A stretch of 64,000 nucleotides of DNA. It comes from Verrucomicrobia bacterium LW23 (lineage in GTDB: Bacteria > Verrucomicrobiota > Verrucomicrobiia > Methylacidiphilales > UBA1321). A program made the position numbers and the translations under genes. Below are positions 9,656 through 17,871 of this stretch, piece by piece (the first letter of the stretch is position 1; each line of letters begins with the position of its first letter). The notes below the pieces were generated by a model. It did no database searches and had not been told where the DNA came from. It saw nothing but the letters and a program-made list of their open reading frames with translations. Location: NCBI GenBank assembly GCA_003054695.1, contig QAZA01000056.1, forward strand, positions 372,001 through 436,000, written 5' to 3'.

Positions 9656-11107
9656 ATGTCCACCCCGTCTTCCTCTGGTCCCGGCTCCGAGTATCCTGAT
9701 CACCCCTCACGCGGCGAAGGTGCTCCGCATCCCTCCGTCCACCCCACGCTGCCGGAGCACGCGCTGCCGGAGCCGGAGGGCGGGCCCGCGGTGCCGGCAG
9801 GCAGACGCAAGCGGTGGTGGCAGGTGTTGTATATACAAGTTCTCATCGCTGTCGCCCTCGGCATCCTTACCGGCCACTTTTTTCCTGGCTGGGCCGGCAC
9901 CCTCAAGGTGCTGGGCGACGCGTTTATCGGCATGGTCAAGATGGTCATCGCGCCCATCATTTTCTGCACTATTGTGCACGGCATTGCCAGCACTCGCAAC
10001 CTGGGGCGCATCGGCGTCAAGGCGTTTATCTATTTTGACGTCGTCTCCACCCTGGCGCTCATCATCGGCCTGGTCGTCGTCAACTACATGCAGCCGGGCA
10101 AAGGCATGAACATGACGCCCGAGTACCTGCGCTCCCAAAGCGCTGCGGACCTCGAAAAGGTGAAGAAATTTGTCGACGACAGTAAAGCCCACAGCATGAA
10201 GGACTTCTTCCTCGACATCATCCCGCACTCCTACCTGGAGCCCTTCTCCAACGGCAAGATCCTGCAGGTGCTCTTCATCGCCATCCTTACCGGTATAGCC
10301 CTGGCTTCCCTGGGCGAGAGGGGGCACCCCGCCCTGCATGTGCTGGATCAGGTGGGGGCGATCGCCTTTGCGGTGATGGGGCTTATCGTTAAAGTGGCGC
10401 CGCTGGGGGACTTTGGCGCCATGGCCTTTACGGTGGGGCAGTTTGGCCTGGGCTCGCTGGCGCAGCTGCTGTACCTGATGGTGGGCTTTTACGTTACCGC
10501 CCTCATCTTTATTGTGGTGGTGCTGGGCAGCATATCCTGGTGGGCCGGCTTCTCCATCTTCCGCTTTATCAGCTACATACGCGACGAACTGCTGCTGGTG
10601 CTCGGCACCAGTTCGTCCGAAACAGCGCTGCCCGGCATGATGGAAAAGACGCGCCGCCTGGGCTGCGCCGACTCCACGGTCGGCTTTGTCATCCCCAGCG
10701 GCTACAGCTTTAACCTGGACGGCACCAACATTTACATCGCCATGGCCGTCCTCTTCCTCGCGCAGGCCACCAACACACACCTCTCCGTGTGGGACCAGAT
10801 TCTGGTGCTGGGCGTGGCGATGGTAAGCAGCAAAGGCGCCGCGGGCGTCACCGGCGCCGGGTTCGTCACCTTGGCCGCCACCCTCGCCGCCGTGCCCCAG
10901 GTTCCTATCGAGTCCCTCGCCATCCTGCTGGGCATCGACCGCTTTATGAGCGAGTGTCGCGCCCTCACCAACCTCGTTGGCAATGGCGTCGCCACTGTGG
11001 CCATCAGCCGCTGGGAGGGGGAAGTCACCCCCGAGCAACTCAACGCCCGAATGGTCCACACCGGCTTCGGCCCCGCCCCGCGCGCGGTGGATAAGGAAGT
11101 GGGGTAG
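9656..11107 (+). CDS. Dicarboxylate/amino acid:cation symporter (DAACS family, DctA/GltP-like)
   Basis: The start at ATG 9656 gives 483 residues; the frame is also open upstream to 9572. An unusually long Pro/Ser-rich cytoplasmic N-terminus of about 55 residues precedes the first membrane helix (VLYIQVLIAVALGILTGHFFP). Family signatures are the HP1 serine-rich loop LGTSSSETALPGMMEK, the TM7 motif PSGYSFNLDGTNIY, and the HP2/TM8 region GAAGVTGAGFVTLAATL with DRFMSECRALTNLVGN. It imports C4-dicarboxylates or acidic amino acids using an ion gradient. DctA itself usually reads P-T-G-Y, so the exact substrate is open. Confidence 0.95.
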   Translation: MSTPSSSGPGSEYPDHPSRGEGAPHPSVHPTLPEHALPEPEGGPAVPAGRRKRWWQVLYIQVLIAVALGILTGHFFPGWAGTLKVLGDAFIGMVKMVIAPIIFCTIVHGIASTRNLGRIGVKAFIYFDVVSTLALIIGLVVVNYMQPGKGMNMTPEYLRSQSAADLEKVKKFVDDSKAHSMKDFFLDIIPHSYLEPFSNGKILQVLFIAILTGIALASLGERGHPALHVLDQVGAIAFAVMGLIVKVAPLGDFGAMAFTVGQFGLGSLAQLLYLMVGFYVTALIFIVVVLGSISWWAGFSIFRFISYIRDELLLVLGTSSSETALPGMMEKTRRLGCADSTVGFVIPSGYSFNLDGTNIYIAMAVLFLAQATNTHLSVWDQILVLGVAMVSSKGAAGVTGAGFVTLAATLAAVPQVPIESLAILLGIDRFMSECRALTNLVGNGVATVAISRWEGEVTPEQLNARMVHTGFGPAPRAVDKEVG

Positions 11108-11153
11108 GGGGGAGGCGTGGGGGAGGGCAGCCGGCAGGCGCGAATCGAGCCAT

Positions 11154-11240
11154 CCCTCCGTGCAATCCGTGTTATCCGTGGTTCATTTTCAGTTCAAAGG
11201 GTCAGTCATGAACCACGCAAAACTCGGATTGTACGGAGGG
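11154..11240. repeat. Large imperfect inverted repeat between convergent genes
   Basis: Two 33-base arms (11154-11186 and 11208-11240) match as reverse complements at 29 positions around a 21-base loop. The outer ends are CCCTCCGT and ACGGAGGG. It fills the space between the symporter stop and the SNF2 helicase stop. It could be a bidirectional terminator or a small non-autonomous mobile element. Confidence 0.85.
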
Positions 11241-11276
11241 GAATATCCTCGACGATAGTCCGAAAGGCGACACTCT

Positions 11277-14200
11277 TTAAAGCTCCGGGATGCTTGAATC
11301 GCTCAGCAGGAACTCCAGATCCGCCATGGTGAGACTGGACGTAAAGCCTTGCTCGCCAAAGACATCCTTGAAGAGCTGGGCTTTGTGCTGCTGCAGCTGG
11401 TAAATCTTCTCCTCCACCGTGTCGCGCGTGACGAGGCGGTAGGCGATGACGGTGCGATCCTGGCCAATACGGTGCGTTCGGTCGATCGCCTGGGCTTCGA
11501 CGGCGGGGTTCCACCACGGGTCGTACAGGATCACGTAGCTCGCGCTCGTGAGGTTAAGGCCCGTGCCGGCCGCCTTGAGGCTGAGCAGGAACACCGCCGG
11601 GCGCGAGTCGTTCTGGAAATCCTCCACGATCTTGCCGCGATTCGTCGTCTGGCCCGTCAGCAGGTAATAGGGCCGCTCCTTGGCCTCAAGCTCGCGCTGC
11701 AAAATCTTGAGCATCTCCACAAACTGGCTGAATACCAACACCTTATGGCCGCCCGCATACAGCGGATCGATCAGATCAAAGAACGCCGAGGTTTTGCCGG
11801 AGCCCACGTTTTTCTTCGCGCCGGCCAGCGCGGGATGGCAGCAGATTTGCCGCAGCCGCGTCAACGCCGCCAGGGCGTGGATGCGCGTTTGCTGATCCGC
11901 GGGGTCCAACTGCGTCCAGGCCTGGCGCATGCGCATCAGCTCCGTCAGATAAAACTCGCGCTGAGCGGGCAGCAGTTCGCAGTCAATGCGCTCCTCAATG
12001 CGATCCGGCAGGTCGCGCGCCACCTGGCTCTTCAGGCGCCGCAGGATAAACGGGCGCATGCGCGCCGCCAGCCGTTGCCGGCCCTGGGGGCTGCCATCCT
12101 TGTCATACTGCTCCGCAAAGTGGGTGCGCCCCGGCAGGTAACCCGGCGCGATAAACTCGCTCAGGCTCCAGAGATCGAGCAGGCGATTCTCCAGCGGCGT
12201 GCCGGTCAGCGCCAGGCGATGGTCGCTTTGCAGCGAGCGCGCGGCGCGGGCGGCCAGGCTGTCGGGATTCTTGATGTACTGCGCTTCGTCCAGAATAATG
12301 GCGCTGAACGGAAACTTCTTTAGCTCAGCCACATCGCAACGCAGCAGCGCGTAGTTGGTAATGATAAGATCGTGCTGCGGAATCGTCCGCCGCAGGCTGT
12401 GCCGCTGTGTGCCGGCCGTCAGCACCAGCACCCGCAGGCCCGGCGTAAACTGCGCTGCCTCGCGCGCCCAGTTAAACACAACCGAACTGGGGCAAATCAC
12501 CAGCGAGGGGCCCGCGTTCTTCGTCTCGCGCAAATGCTGCAGCCAGGCCAGCGCCTGCACCGTTTTGCCCAGGCCCATGTCGTCCGCCAGAATGGCGCCC
12601 AGCTTAAGGGATGAGGAGTAGGCCAGGAAGTTCAGGCCCTCCCGCTGGTACGGGCGCAGTGTGGCGTGCAGGCCTTTCGGCAGCTCAATTTCCGGCACGC
12701 CTTCAAAGTCCTTAACGGCATCGCGCAGCTTGTTCAGCTCCCCCTGCCAGCTCGTGGTTGCCGAGCGCTCCAGCTTGGCCCATGTCTCTGCGTTGGAGCC
12801 ACTTAGCTGCATGGTGCTGACGCGTTGCTCCTCCTGCCGCATGCCCAGCCCTAGGTCGGCCAGCGCGGTGGCAAACTCGTCCAGCTCCTGCGCGTCCTCC
12901 TTGCTGATCCACGAGCCGTCCTTCAGCTTCACGTACGGGTCGGCCGTCTGGCGCAGCTTCATCCAGTCTTCTTCCGTCAGCTTAAGGCACTCCTCTTCCC
13001 ACTCGGTCTTGACAGTAAACCAGTCGATACCCGTAGACTGGATCTTGACCTTGGGAAAGAGCGAGCGCTTGTTTTCAATAAGCGCCTGGAACCTCTTGTT
13101 GCCAAAGCACTTCCACAGCGGCGAGCGATCCTGCCACAGCTTCACCACACGCGCGATCTCCCGCCCCGTAAGGTGCAGAAACACGCCCGGCTCGTCCGTA
13201 CGGCCGCACAGGTCGCCATTTTCCGCGCCCCACTGGTCCAGCCAGGTAAGCGCGCCTTCCACGTCGTGTTCCGCCGGGACTTCGTCCCAAACCTCGCCAA
13301 GTGGCTCGGCGATAACCACTTCCGCCTCCATGTACGTCTCGTCGCCATCCTCCGCCTCGTAGGCGGCGGCGGCCAGCGGGTTCACTGGCTCCTCAGTGCC
13401 ATGATGCGCGCTGTGGCCACTGGCGTGCCCATTGCCATTGGCATGGCCGCTGCCATTGGCGTGATGGTGCGAATCGTGCGCGCCGAGATCCTTGCCGTTG
13501 CCGTTGCGGTGCGCGCCGTTGCCATTTGCGCCTGCGCCGGCATCCTTATCCTTGCCATTGCCGTGGTGCCCGTTGCCGTTCCGCACCGCCGCAATCGCCG
13601 TTTTGGGCGAGGCCGACGCCCAGCCGCCATGCGTCCACTCCCACAAATGCCCGCCCTTTAGCGAGACGGCCTGCAGGCGAATGTTCAACATGTCATCGGG
13701 CGCCAGCGCAAACAGGAAGGTGACGTTGCAGCGGATCTGCCGCAAATGCTCGCGCACACCCGCCTGCAGGCCGGGGAATTTCTTGAGCAAACTGGGCAGC
13801 AAATTGCGCGCGCTGGCCGCCTGAAAACGCGATGGCCCGTTGCGCAGTGTTACCAGCAAAAGCTTGCGCGGCGGCCTCTCGCGAATGCGATAAAACCGCC
13901 CCCGCGCCAGCACCAGCTCAATATCCAGCGCCGCCGTTTCCTCATTGGCGCACAGGAAGAACGTGGCCTCCGACAGCGGAACTGCTTCGTCCTCACCCAC
14001 TTGCACCTCAAAATCGATGCTGATGTGCGTGGGCCGCGACCCGTTCTTACCGGCATCCGCCTTTAGCACGGGGACAATGCGCGCCGGCACGTGGGAGAAG
14101 TAAACGGAGGCGCCGTCCTCAAAATGCAGCCTTGTGTGGGAAGTTGCTGCGGGCAAAAGAGTTGCAGAGTCCGACGAAGCGGGCGGGGTGTCGCCCCATT

Positions 14201-14909
14201 GCTGCAGCCAGGCCAGCAGCGAGCGGTTGTCCGTCAGGAACGGGCTGCCATTCTTCTGCTTGTCGGACATCAAAAACGGCATGAAATCGTTCAGCCACCG
14301 CAGCATCGCCGCGTCCTCGTCCGTAAACATCTCCGGGCGATGCAACAGCTCCTGGCATAAACCCCTTACCTGGTGGTAGTTACGGCTGCCGTTGCGCACC
14401 TTGGCACTGTGCGCGCGCATGTCGATCGTCACCTCCGACCGCAAATGGATGATGTCCTTGCGCACCGTCCACACCAGCGAAAGATCGCGACGCGGCCCGC
14501 CGGTCGCCTCGGGCGGCGCCAGCCACAGCTGCAGCTCGCTCTGAAACTGCTCCAGCTCGTGCGCTCGTTGCTCCGCGGCAAAGTCGGGGCGATCCACCCA
14601 CGGCTGCAGGCACGCCGGCACGCGGCCGCCGGTGCGCAGCGCAATCTCCTGGCACAGGCGCCACGCAAGTTTGTCCGGGTTGGCTTCGCGGCAAATCACG
14701 CTCCACACCGCGGGGGAATCAAAGAAGTCGGGCAGATCTATCTGCTCGTGCTTCAAAATCTCCGTGAGTTGCAGCAACCGGTCAAACTCGTTCCGCGCGC
14801 GGAACAGCTTGACGATGGGCGCGGGGATCGCGGAGGGATCCATGCGCGCCGCGGGCATCGGCGGCTGCAGAACTCGTTCCCGTTTTTGAGCGGCGAGGTG
14901 CTTAGGCAT
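11277..14909 (-). CDS. SNF2-family DNA-dependent ATPase/helicase
   Basis: A 1210-residue protein. The long N-terminal region (1-740) is not a recognised catalytic domain. It includes a low-complexity Gly/Asn/His/Ala stretch at about residues 436-510 made of GNG, HHGNG and GHANGNGH units. The ATPase starts with LGAILADDMGLGKTVQALAWL (Walker A near 775), then DEAQYIKNP (Walker B near 871), LTGTPLENRLLDLWSL, and the second RecA lobe with KVLVFSQFVEML, LSLKAAGTGLNL and AIDRTHRIGQDRTVIAYRL near 1140. Bacterial SNF2 enzymes remodel protein-DNA or RNA polymerase complexes. It is followed by a convergent inverted repeat. Confidence 0.95.
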   Translation of the reverse strand: MPKHLAAQKRERVLQPPMPAARMDPSAIPAPIVKLFRARNEFDRLLQLTEILKHEQIDLPDFFDSPAVWSVICREANPDKLAWRLCQEIALRTGGRVPACLQPWVDRPDFAAEQRAHELEQFQSELQLWLAPPEATGGPRRDLSLVWTVRKDIIHLRSEVTIDMRAHSAKVRNGSRNYHQVRGLCQELLHRPEMFTDEDAAMLRWLNDFMPFLMSDKQKNGSPFLTDNRSLLAWLQQWGDTPPASSDSATLLPAATSHTRLHFEDGASVYFSHVPARIVPVLKADAGKNGSRPTHISIDFEVQVGEDEAVPLSEATFFLCANEETAALDIELVLARGRFYRIRERPPRKLLLVTLRNGPSRFQAASARNLLPSLLKKFPGLQAGVREHLRQIRCNVTFLFALAPDDMLNIRLQAVSLKGGHLWEWTHGGWASASPKTAIAAVRNGNGHHGNGKDKDAGAGANGNGAHRNGNGKDLGAHDSHHHANGSGHANGNGHASGHSAHHGTEEPVNPLAAAAYEAEDGDETYMEAEVVIAEPLGEVWDEVPAEHDVEGALTWLDQWGAENGDLCGRTDEPGVFLHLTGREIARVVKLWQDRSPLWKCFGNKRFQALIENKRSLFPKVKIQSTGIDWFTVKTEWEEECLKLTEEDWMKLRQTADPYVKLKDGSWISKEDAQELDEFATALADLGLGMRQEEQRVSTMQLSGSNAETWAKLERSATTSWQGELNKLRDAVKDFEGVPEIELPKGLHATLRPYQREGLNFLAYSSSLKLGAILADDMGLGKTVQALAWLQHLRETKNAGPSLVICPSSVVFNWAREAAQFTPGLRVLVLTAGTQRHSLRRTIPQHDLIITNYALLRCDVAELKKFPFSAIILDEAQYIKNPDSLAARAARSLQSDHRLALTGTPLENRLLDLWSLSEFIAPGYLPGRTHFAEQYDKDGSPQGRQRLAARMRPFILRRLKSQVARDLPDRIEERIDCELLPAQREFYLTELMRMRQAWTQLDPADQQTRIHALAALTRLRQICCHPALAGAKKNVGSGKTSAFFDLIDPLYAGGHKVLVFSQFVEMLKILQRELEAKERPYYLLTGQTTNRGKIVEDFQNDSRPAVFLLSLKAAGTGLNLTSASYVILYDPWWNPAVEAQAIDRTHRIGQDRTVIAYRLVTRDTVEEKIYQLQQHKAQLFKDVFGEQGFTSSLTMADLEFLLSDSSIPEL

Positions 14910-15225
14910 CGGGTTGGGAAGTATGCCGATCCTGGGGGATGCGGCAATCTTTCATTTCAGCGAATTGCATGAATCAGGTTGAAAAACGCGGCGGCTTTGG
15001 GGAAGGGCGCCCGCGTAACTGTTTGATAATCATCGTAATCACTAGATCATAGGCAAAAAGGGGTAAGGCTTTGCATAAGTATCAGCACCCTGCCCAAATC
15101 GCGCCACCGGCATCACCCTGGTAGTGACGCATAGCAACAGTGTCGCATCACCAACAGCGGGGGCTTGATAATGCATATCGGCACAAGCTAAGCAGGCGGA
15201 ATGCCGCTTTTGTGGCGAGGCCGCA
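14910..15225. other. Gene-free spacer between SNF2 and araC-type genes
   Basis: About 316 bases, moderately AT-rich around 15020-15060. It should hold the SNF2 promoter (minus strand) and the end of the AraC transcript. I see no tRNA, convincing small gene or long inverted repeat. Confidence 0.5.
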
Positions 15226-16155
15226 TTATTTTGCCGCGCCCTCGCGAATCTCTGCTGGCCGACGCCCCGTTTGCCGCCGAAACCACGTTGCAAAGTGAGA
15301 GTCCGACAGAAAGCCCAGCCGGTACGCCATCTCCTTGACGGGCATTAGCGAGGTCTCCAGCCATTGCTGTGACTGCCGCAGGCGTCGCAAATCCCAGTAG
15401 CGGCGCGGGCTCATGGCAAACTCCTGCACAAAAAGCCGGTTTAGATGCACGTCGCTCAGCCCCGTTGCCTGATGTAAGTTGTTGCGAGGGAAGGGCTCCG
15501 AAAGCGGCGCCTCGTTCAGAAGCCGGGCCGCGCGGAGCGGCCGGTCGTCGCCGGAGCGAAGGCGCGTCCAGCCGGATCCGCGACGCAAATGGACCTCCAG
15601 CCAGCCCCCCAGCCATGTCAGGAACAGCGCCTGAAGGCGAAGAAAGATGCGGGGATCCGTAAGTTGTTGCGCCTGAAGGCGATGGTAGGGGCGTGGGGCC
15701 TCCGGACGCGCGGCTGCGGGCGAGCGACCCTGGCGATGGGCCCCGCCCTTCCCAAAGTGTTGCCGCACAAGGCGATCCATTCGCACGGCGCCTCGCTCCA
15801 GCTCAGGATGCTCCGCGCCTGGAAAGGCGATGATCCTATCGCTCGACACAAAATTCACTCCGGAGGGCCACTCGTGCACAAAGTGGAGCGAAACAATGTG
15901 CGTACCCGGCGGGCACTCGCTGCGGCATTCCCCCTCGGGCAAAAAGCACCACATGCCCGGCGTAATTTCCGCCTGCTCGGCCGCCGTCGTCAGGCGCACG
16001 CAACCGCTGCGCACAAACCAGGCAAAGTGGCCTCTGTTGCGCACCGCCGTCATCACGGGGGAGGGGATCGGAGCGTCGTACACCCACACCAGTTCCGTGC
16101 GCAGGCACGACCACTCGTGCATCGGCAACAGCAGAGGTACCTCGGCGGCTGGCAT
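15226..16155 (-). CDS. AraC-family transcriptional regulator
   Basis: A 309-residue regulator starting MPAAEVPLLLPMHEW. The open frame continues upstream through the divergent gene but loses similarity there. The N-terminal half is a cupin-type sensor (ITPGMWCFLPEGECRSECPPGTHIVSLHF). The C-terminal 100 residues carry two helix-turn-helix motifs: HQATGLSDVHLNRLFVQEF and then PVKEMAYRLGFLSDSHFATWFRRQTGRRP, the AraC signature. It is divergent from the BNR propeller gene with a 90-base shared promoter region, so it likely activates that gene in response to a sugar or related ligand. Confidence 0.93.
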   Translation of the reverse strand: MPAAEVPLLLPMHEWSCLRTELVWVYDAPIPSPVMTAVRNRGHFAWFVRSGCVRLTTAAEQAEITPGMWCFLPEGECRSECPPGTHIVSLHFVHEWPSGVNFVSSDRIIAFPGAEHPELERGAVRMDRLVRQHFGKGGAHRQGRSPAAARPEAPRPYHRLQAQQLTDPRIFLRLQALFLTWLGGWLEVHLRRGSGWTRLRSGDDRPLRAARLLNEAPLSEPFPRNNLHQATGLSDVHLNRLFVQEFAMSPRRYWDLRRLRQSQQWLETSLMPVKEMAYRLGFLSDSHFATWFRRQTGRRPAEIREGAAK

Positions 16156-16245
16156 GTACACATGATAAAAACAGTAAGTAAAAGATAAAGGCAAAAAGTG
16201 AGTCCGTATTGCAGGTTGTGCCGCACAAGCGCACGATCTGTGCCC

Positions 16246-17808
16246 ATGCAATCGACTTTTCTTCTGGAGGACATCGCATCGTGGGATCGCTCCAAGCCCT
16301 TCATCCGCAACGCGGTACGTACGGATGGCTACCGCGGTATCTGGTACGCACTCGGGTTCAGGTTTGAGTATGGCGACAAGTACTCCGGCGGCCTTGGGAC
16401 ATACACCGCCAACCACGTGCCGATGGCGGAATACGCGCCGGCCGTTAATCGCACCTACTTTACGTACGGAGGCACCACAGGGCCGGAAAGGCGCGAACTC
16501 GTCATCATGGCAGGCAGCTACGACCATGGGACACGGAATGTCCCTCGCCCTGTTGCTCTGTATCTGGATGTGGCTGTGGATGATCCGCATGACAATGCTG
16601 CGCTTCGCGTGGATGAATCTGGTCACATATGGGTGATGAAAAGCGGTCGCGGAACCAAGCGCCCCGGACTGGTCTTCCGCAGCACAAAGCCGCATTCGCT
16701 CGACGAGTGGGAACTCGTTAGCGTGCATGAGTTTACGTACCCGCAAATCTGGAAACGCTGGCTTCCAGTTCCAGGGACATCTGGTGTCCCTGGGACACGC
16801 AATGTCCCGGCTAGCGACGGCTTCTTTCTGATGCTGACCCGCTACACCTCCCAGCCCGGCAAAGGCCCCGCGCGTAACCTCTTCTGCCAGAAGAGTTCCG
16901 GTGGCGGACGCGAGTGGGGGGATGTGCAACGTCTGGCCGATTTTGGCGGGCATTACCAGACGAGCGGCCAGTGGATCGAGCGCGATGCTGAGGGCAAGCC
17001 CACCGGCCGCGGCAAAGTATGCACGTTCTTCAACTATCACCCGGGCAGCGATGTCGACAAGCGCACAAACCTCTACTTCATGCAAACCACGGACGAAGGC
17101 AAGACGTGGACAACGGCATGCGGCCATCCTCTGGAACTCCCTCTCAAGCAAATACTTAACGATGCGCTTGTCATCAACTACGAGGCACAGGGGCGCTGCA
17201 TGTACACCTGCGATCTCACCTTCGACAAACACGGTAACCCGTTGCTGCTGTGCATTATATCCCGCAAAGGCGAGCCCGGGCCGGCCGGCGGTGACCGCGA
17301 GTGGACAGTGCTGCACTGGCAGCCCGGCCCCGGCACCCCCGCATGGAAAACCCACGTGGTGGCCGTATCCGACCACAATTACGACATGGGCAGCCTCATC
17401 GTTGTCGGCGACGAATGGCGCATTATCGGCCCGACGGACAAGGCCCCGCAGCAGTGGGGCACGGGTGGCGAAATGGCGCTGTGGATCAGCCGCGCCCCCG
17501 ATGCGCAGGGCAACCGTACGTGGACGCGCGAGAGCGCCATCACGGGCGAGAAATCCGTCCTGGGCCAGGCCAGCGAGTTTAACCACAGCTATGCCCGACG
17601 CGCCCTTGGCGCCGCCGAACCCACGGAATTTGCGGCTTTCTGGGCTGATGGCCACCCCGGCCATCTCACCAGGTCGCAGCTGTATGTATGCGACAGCACG
17701 GGTGCCCAAGTGCTGCGGCTGCCGTACAACATGCCCGGCGATTCGGCCACGCTTGCCCCGCTAAGCGCGGGGGATCTCGCCGTAACAAGCTTGCAGACAG
17801 CAGGTTAG
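16246..17808 (+). CDS. BNR/Asp-box beta-propeller protein (BNR_4-like)
   Basis: A 520-residue protein starting MQSTFLLEDIASWDR. It looks like a sialidase-fold propeller: GYRGIWYALGF and TYTANHVPMAEYAPAVNRTYFTYGG near the N-terminus, an Asp-box TTDEGKTW at about 281-288, then LTFDKHGNPLLLCI and NHSYARRALG. BNR_4 proteins include polysaccharide lyases and unknown sugar-active enzymes; no signal peptide is seen at this start. Two dispersed palindromic repeats are read in frame, at residues about 95-100 (HGTRNVP) and 177-188 (VPGTSGVPGTRNVP), probably as surface-loop insertions. A further unit lies just after the stop. Probably controlled by the divergent AraC protein. Confidence 0.88.
   Translation: MQSTFLLEDIASWDRSKPFIRNAVRTDGYRGIWYALGFRFEYGDKYSGGLGTYTANHVPMAEYAPAVNRTYFTYGGTTGPERRELVIMAGSYDHGTRNVPRPVALYLDVAVDDPHDNAALRVDESGHIWVMKSGRGTKRPGLVFRSTKPHSLDEWELVSVHEFTYPQIWKRWLPVPGTSGVPGTRNVPASDGFFLMLTRYTSQPGKGPARNLFCQKSSGGGREWGDVQRLADFGGHYQTSGQWIERDAEGKPTGRGKVCTFFNYHPGSDVDKRTNLYFMQTTDEGKTWTTACGHPLELPLKQILNDALVINYEAQGRCMYTCDLTFDKHGNPLLLCIISRKGEPGPAGGDREWTVLHWQPGPGTPAWKTHVVAVSDHNYDMGSLIVVGDEWRIIGPTDKAPQQWGTGGEMALWISRAPDAQGNRTWTRESAITGEKSVLGQASEFNHSYARRALGAAEPTEFAAFWADGHPGHLTRSQLYVCDSTGAQVLRLPYNMPGDSATLAPLSAGDLAVTSLQTAG
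16528..16544. repeat. Palindromic repeat unit inside BNR gene
   Basis: GGGACA-CGGAA-TGTCCC, a 6-bp-armed palindrome of 17 bases. It is translated as part of GTRNVP without disturbing the frame. Same family as units at 16774, 16792, 17830, 22514-22566, 44810-44844 and 47652-47686. Confidence 0.9.
16774..16808. repeat. Two tandem palindromic units inside BNR gene
   Basis: GGGACA-TCTGG-TGTCCC (16774-16790) and GGGACA-CGCAA-TGTCCC (16792-16808) are spaced exactly 18 bases apart, adding two hexapeptides (GTSGVP, GTRNVP). The single base between them is T. The reading frame relative to the palindrome is the same as at 16528. Confidence 0.92.
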
Positions 17809-17829
17809 TCTGATTCAGACGAAGGGGAA

Positions 17830-17846
17830 GGGACATGGAATGTCCC
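17830..17846. repeat. Palindromic unit between convergent genes
   Basis: GGGACA-TGGAA-TGTCCC lies 21 bases after the BNR stop and 25 bases before the caspase stop (minus strand). It is the intergenic form of the same repeat family and may also fold in the 3' end of both transcripts. Confidence 0.9.
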
Positions 17847-17871
17847 TCCCTTGCAGGGTGTGCCGCGCCGC

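Noticed and set aside
16156-17709. Long open minus-strand frame continuous with the AraC gene
   Set aside because: It overlaps the BNR gene on the opposite strand, shows no family similarity and has shadow-frame composition; the AraC homology begins at 16155.
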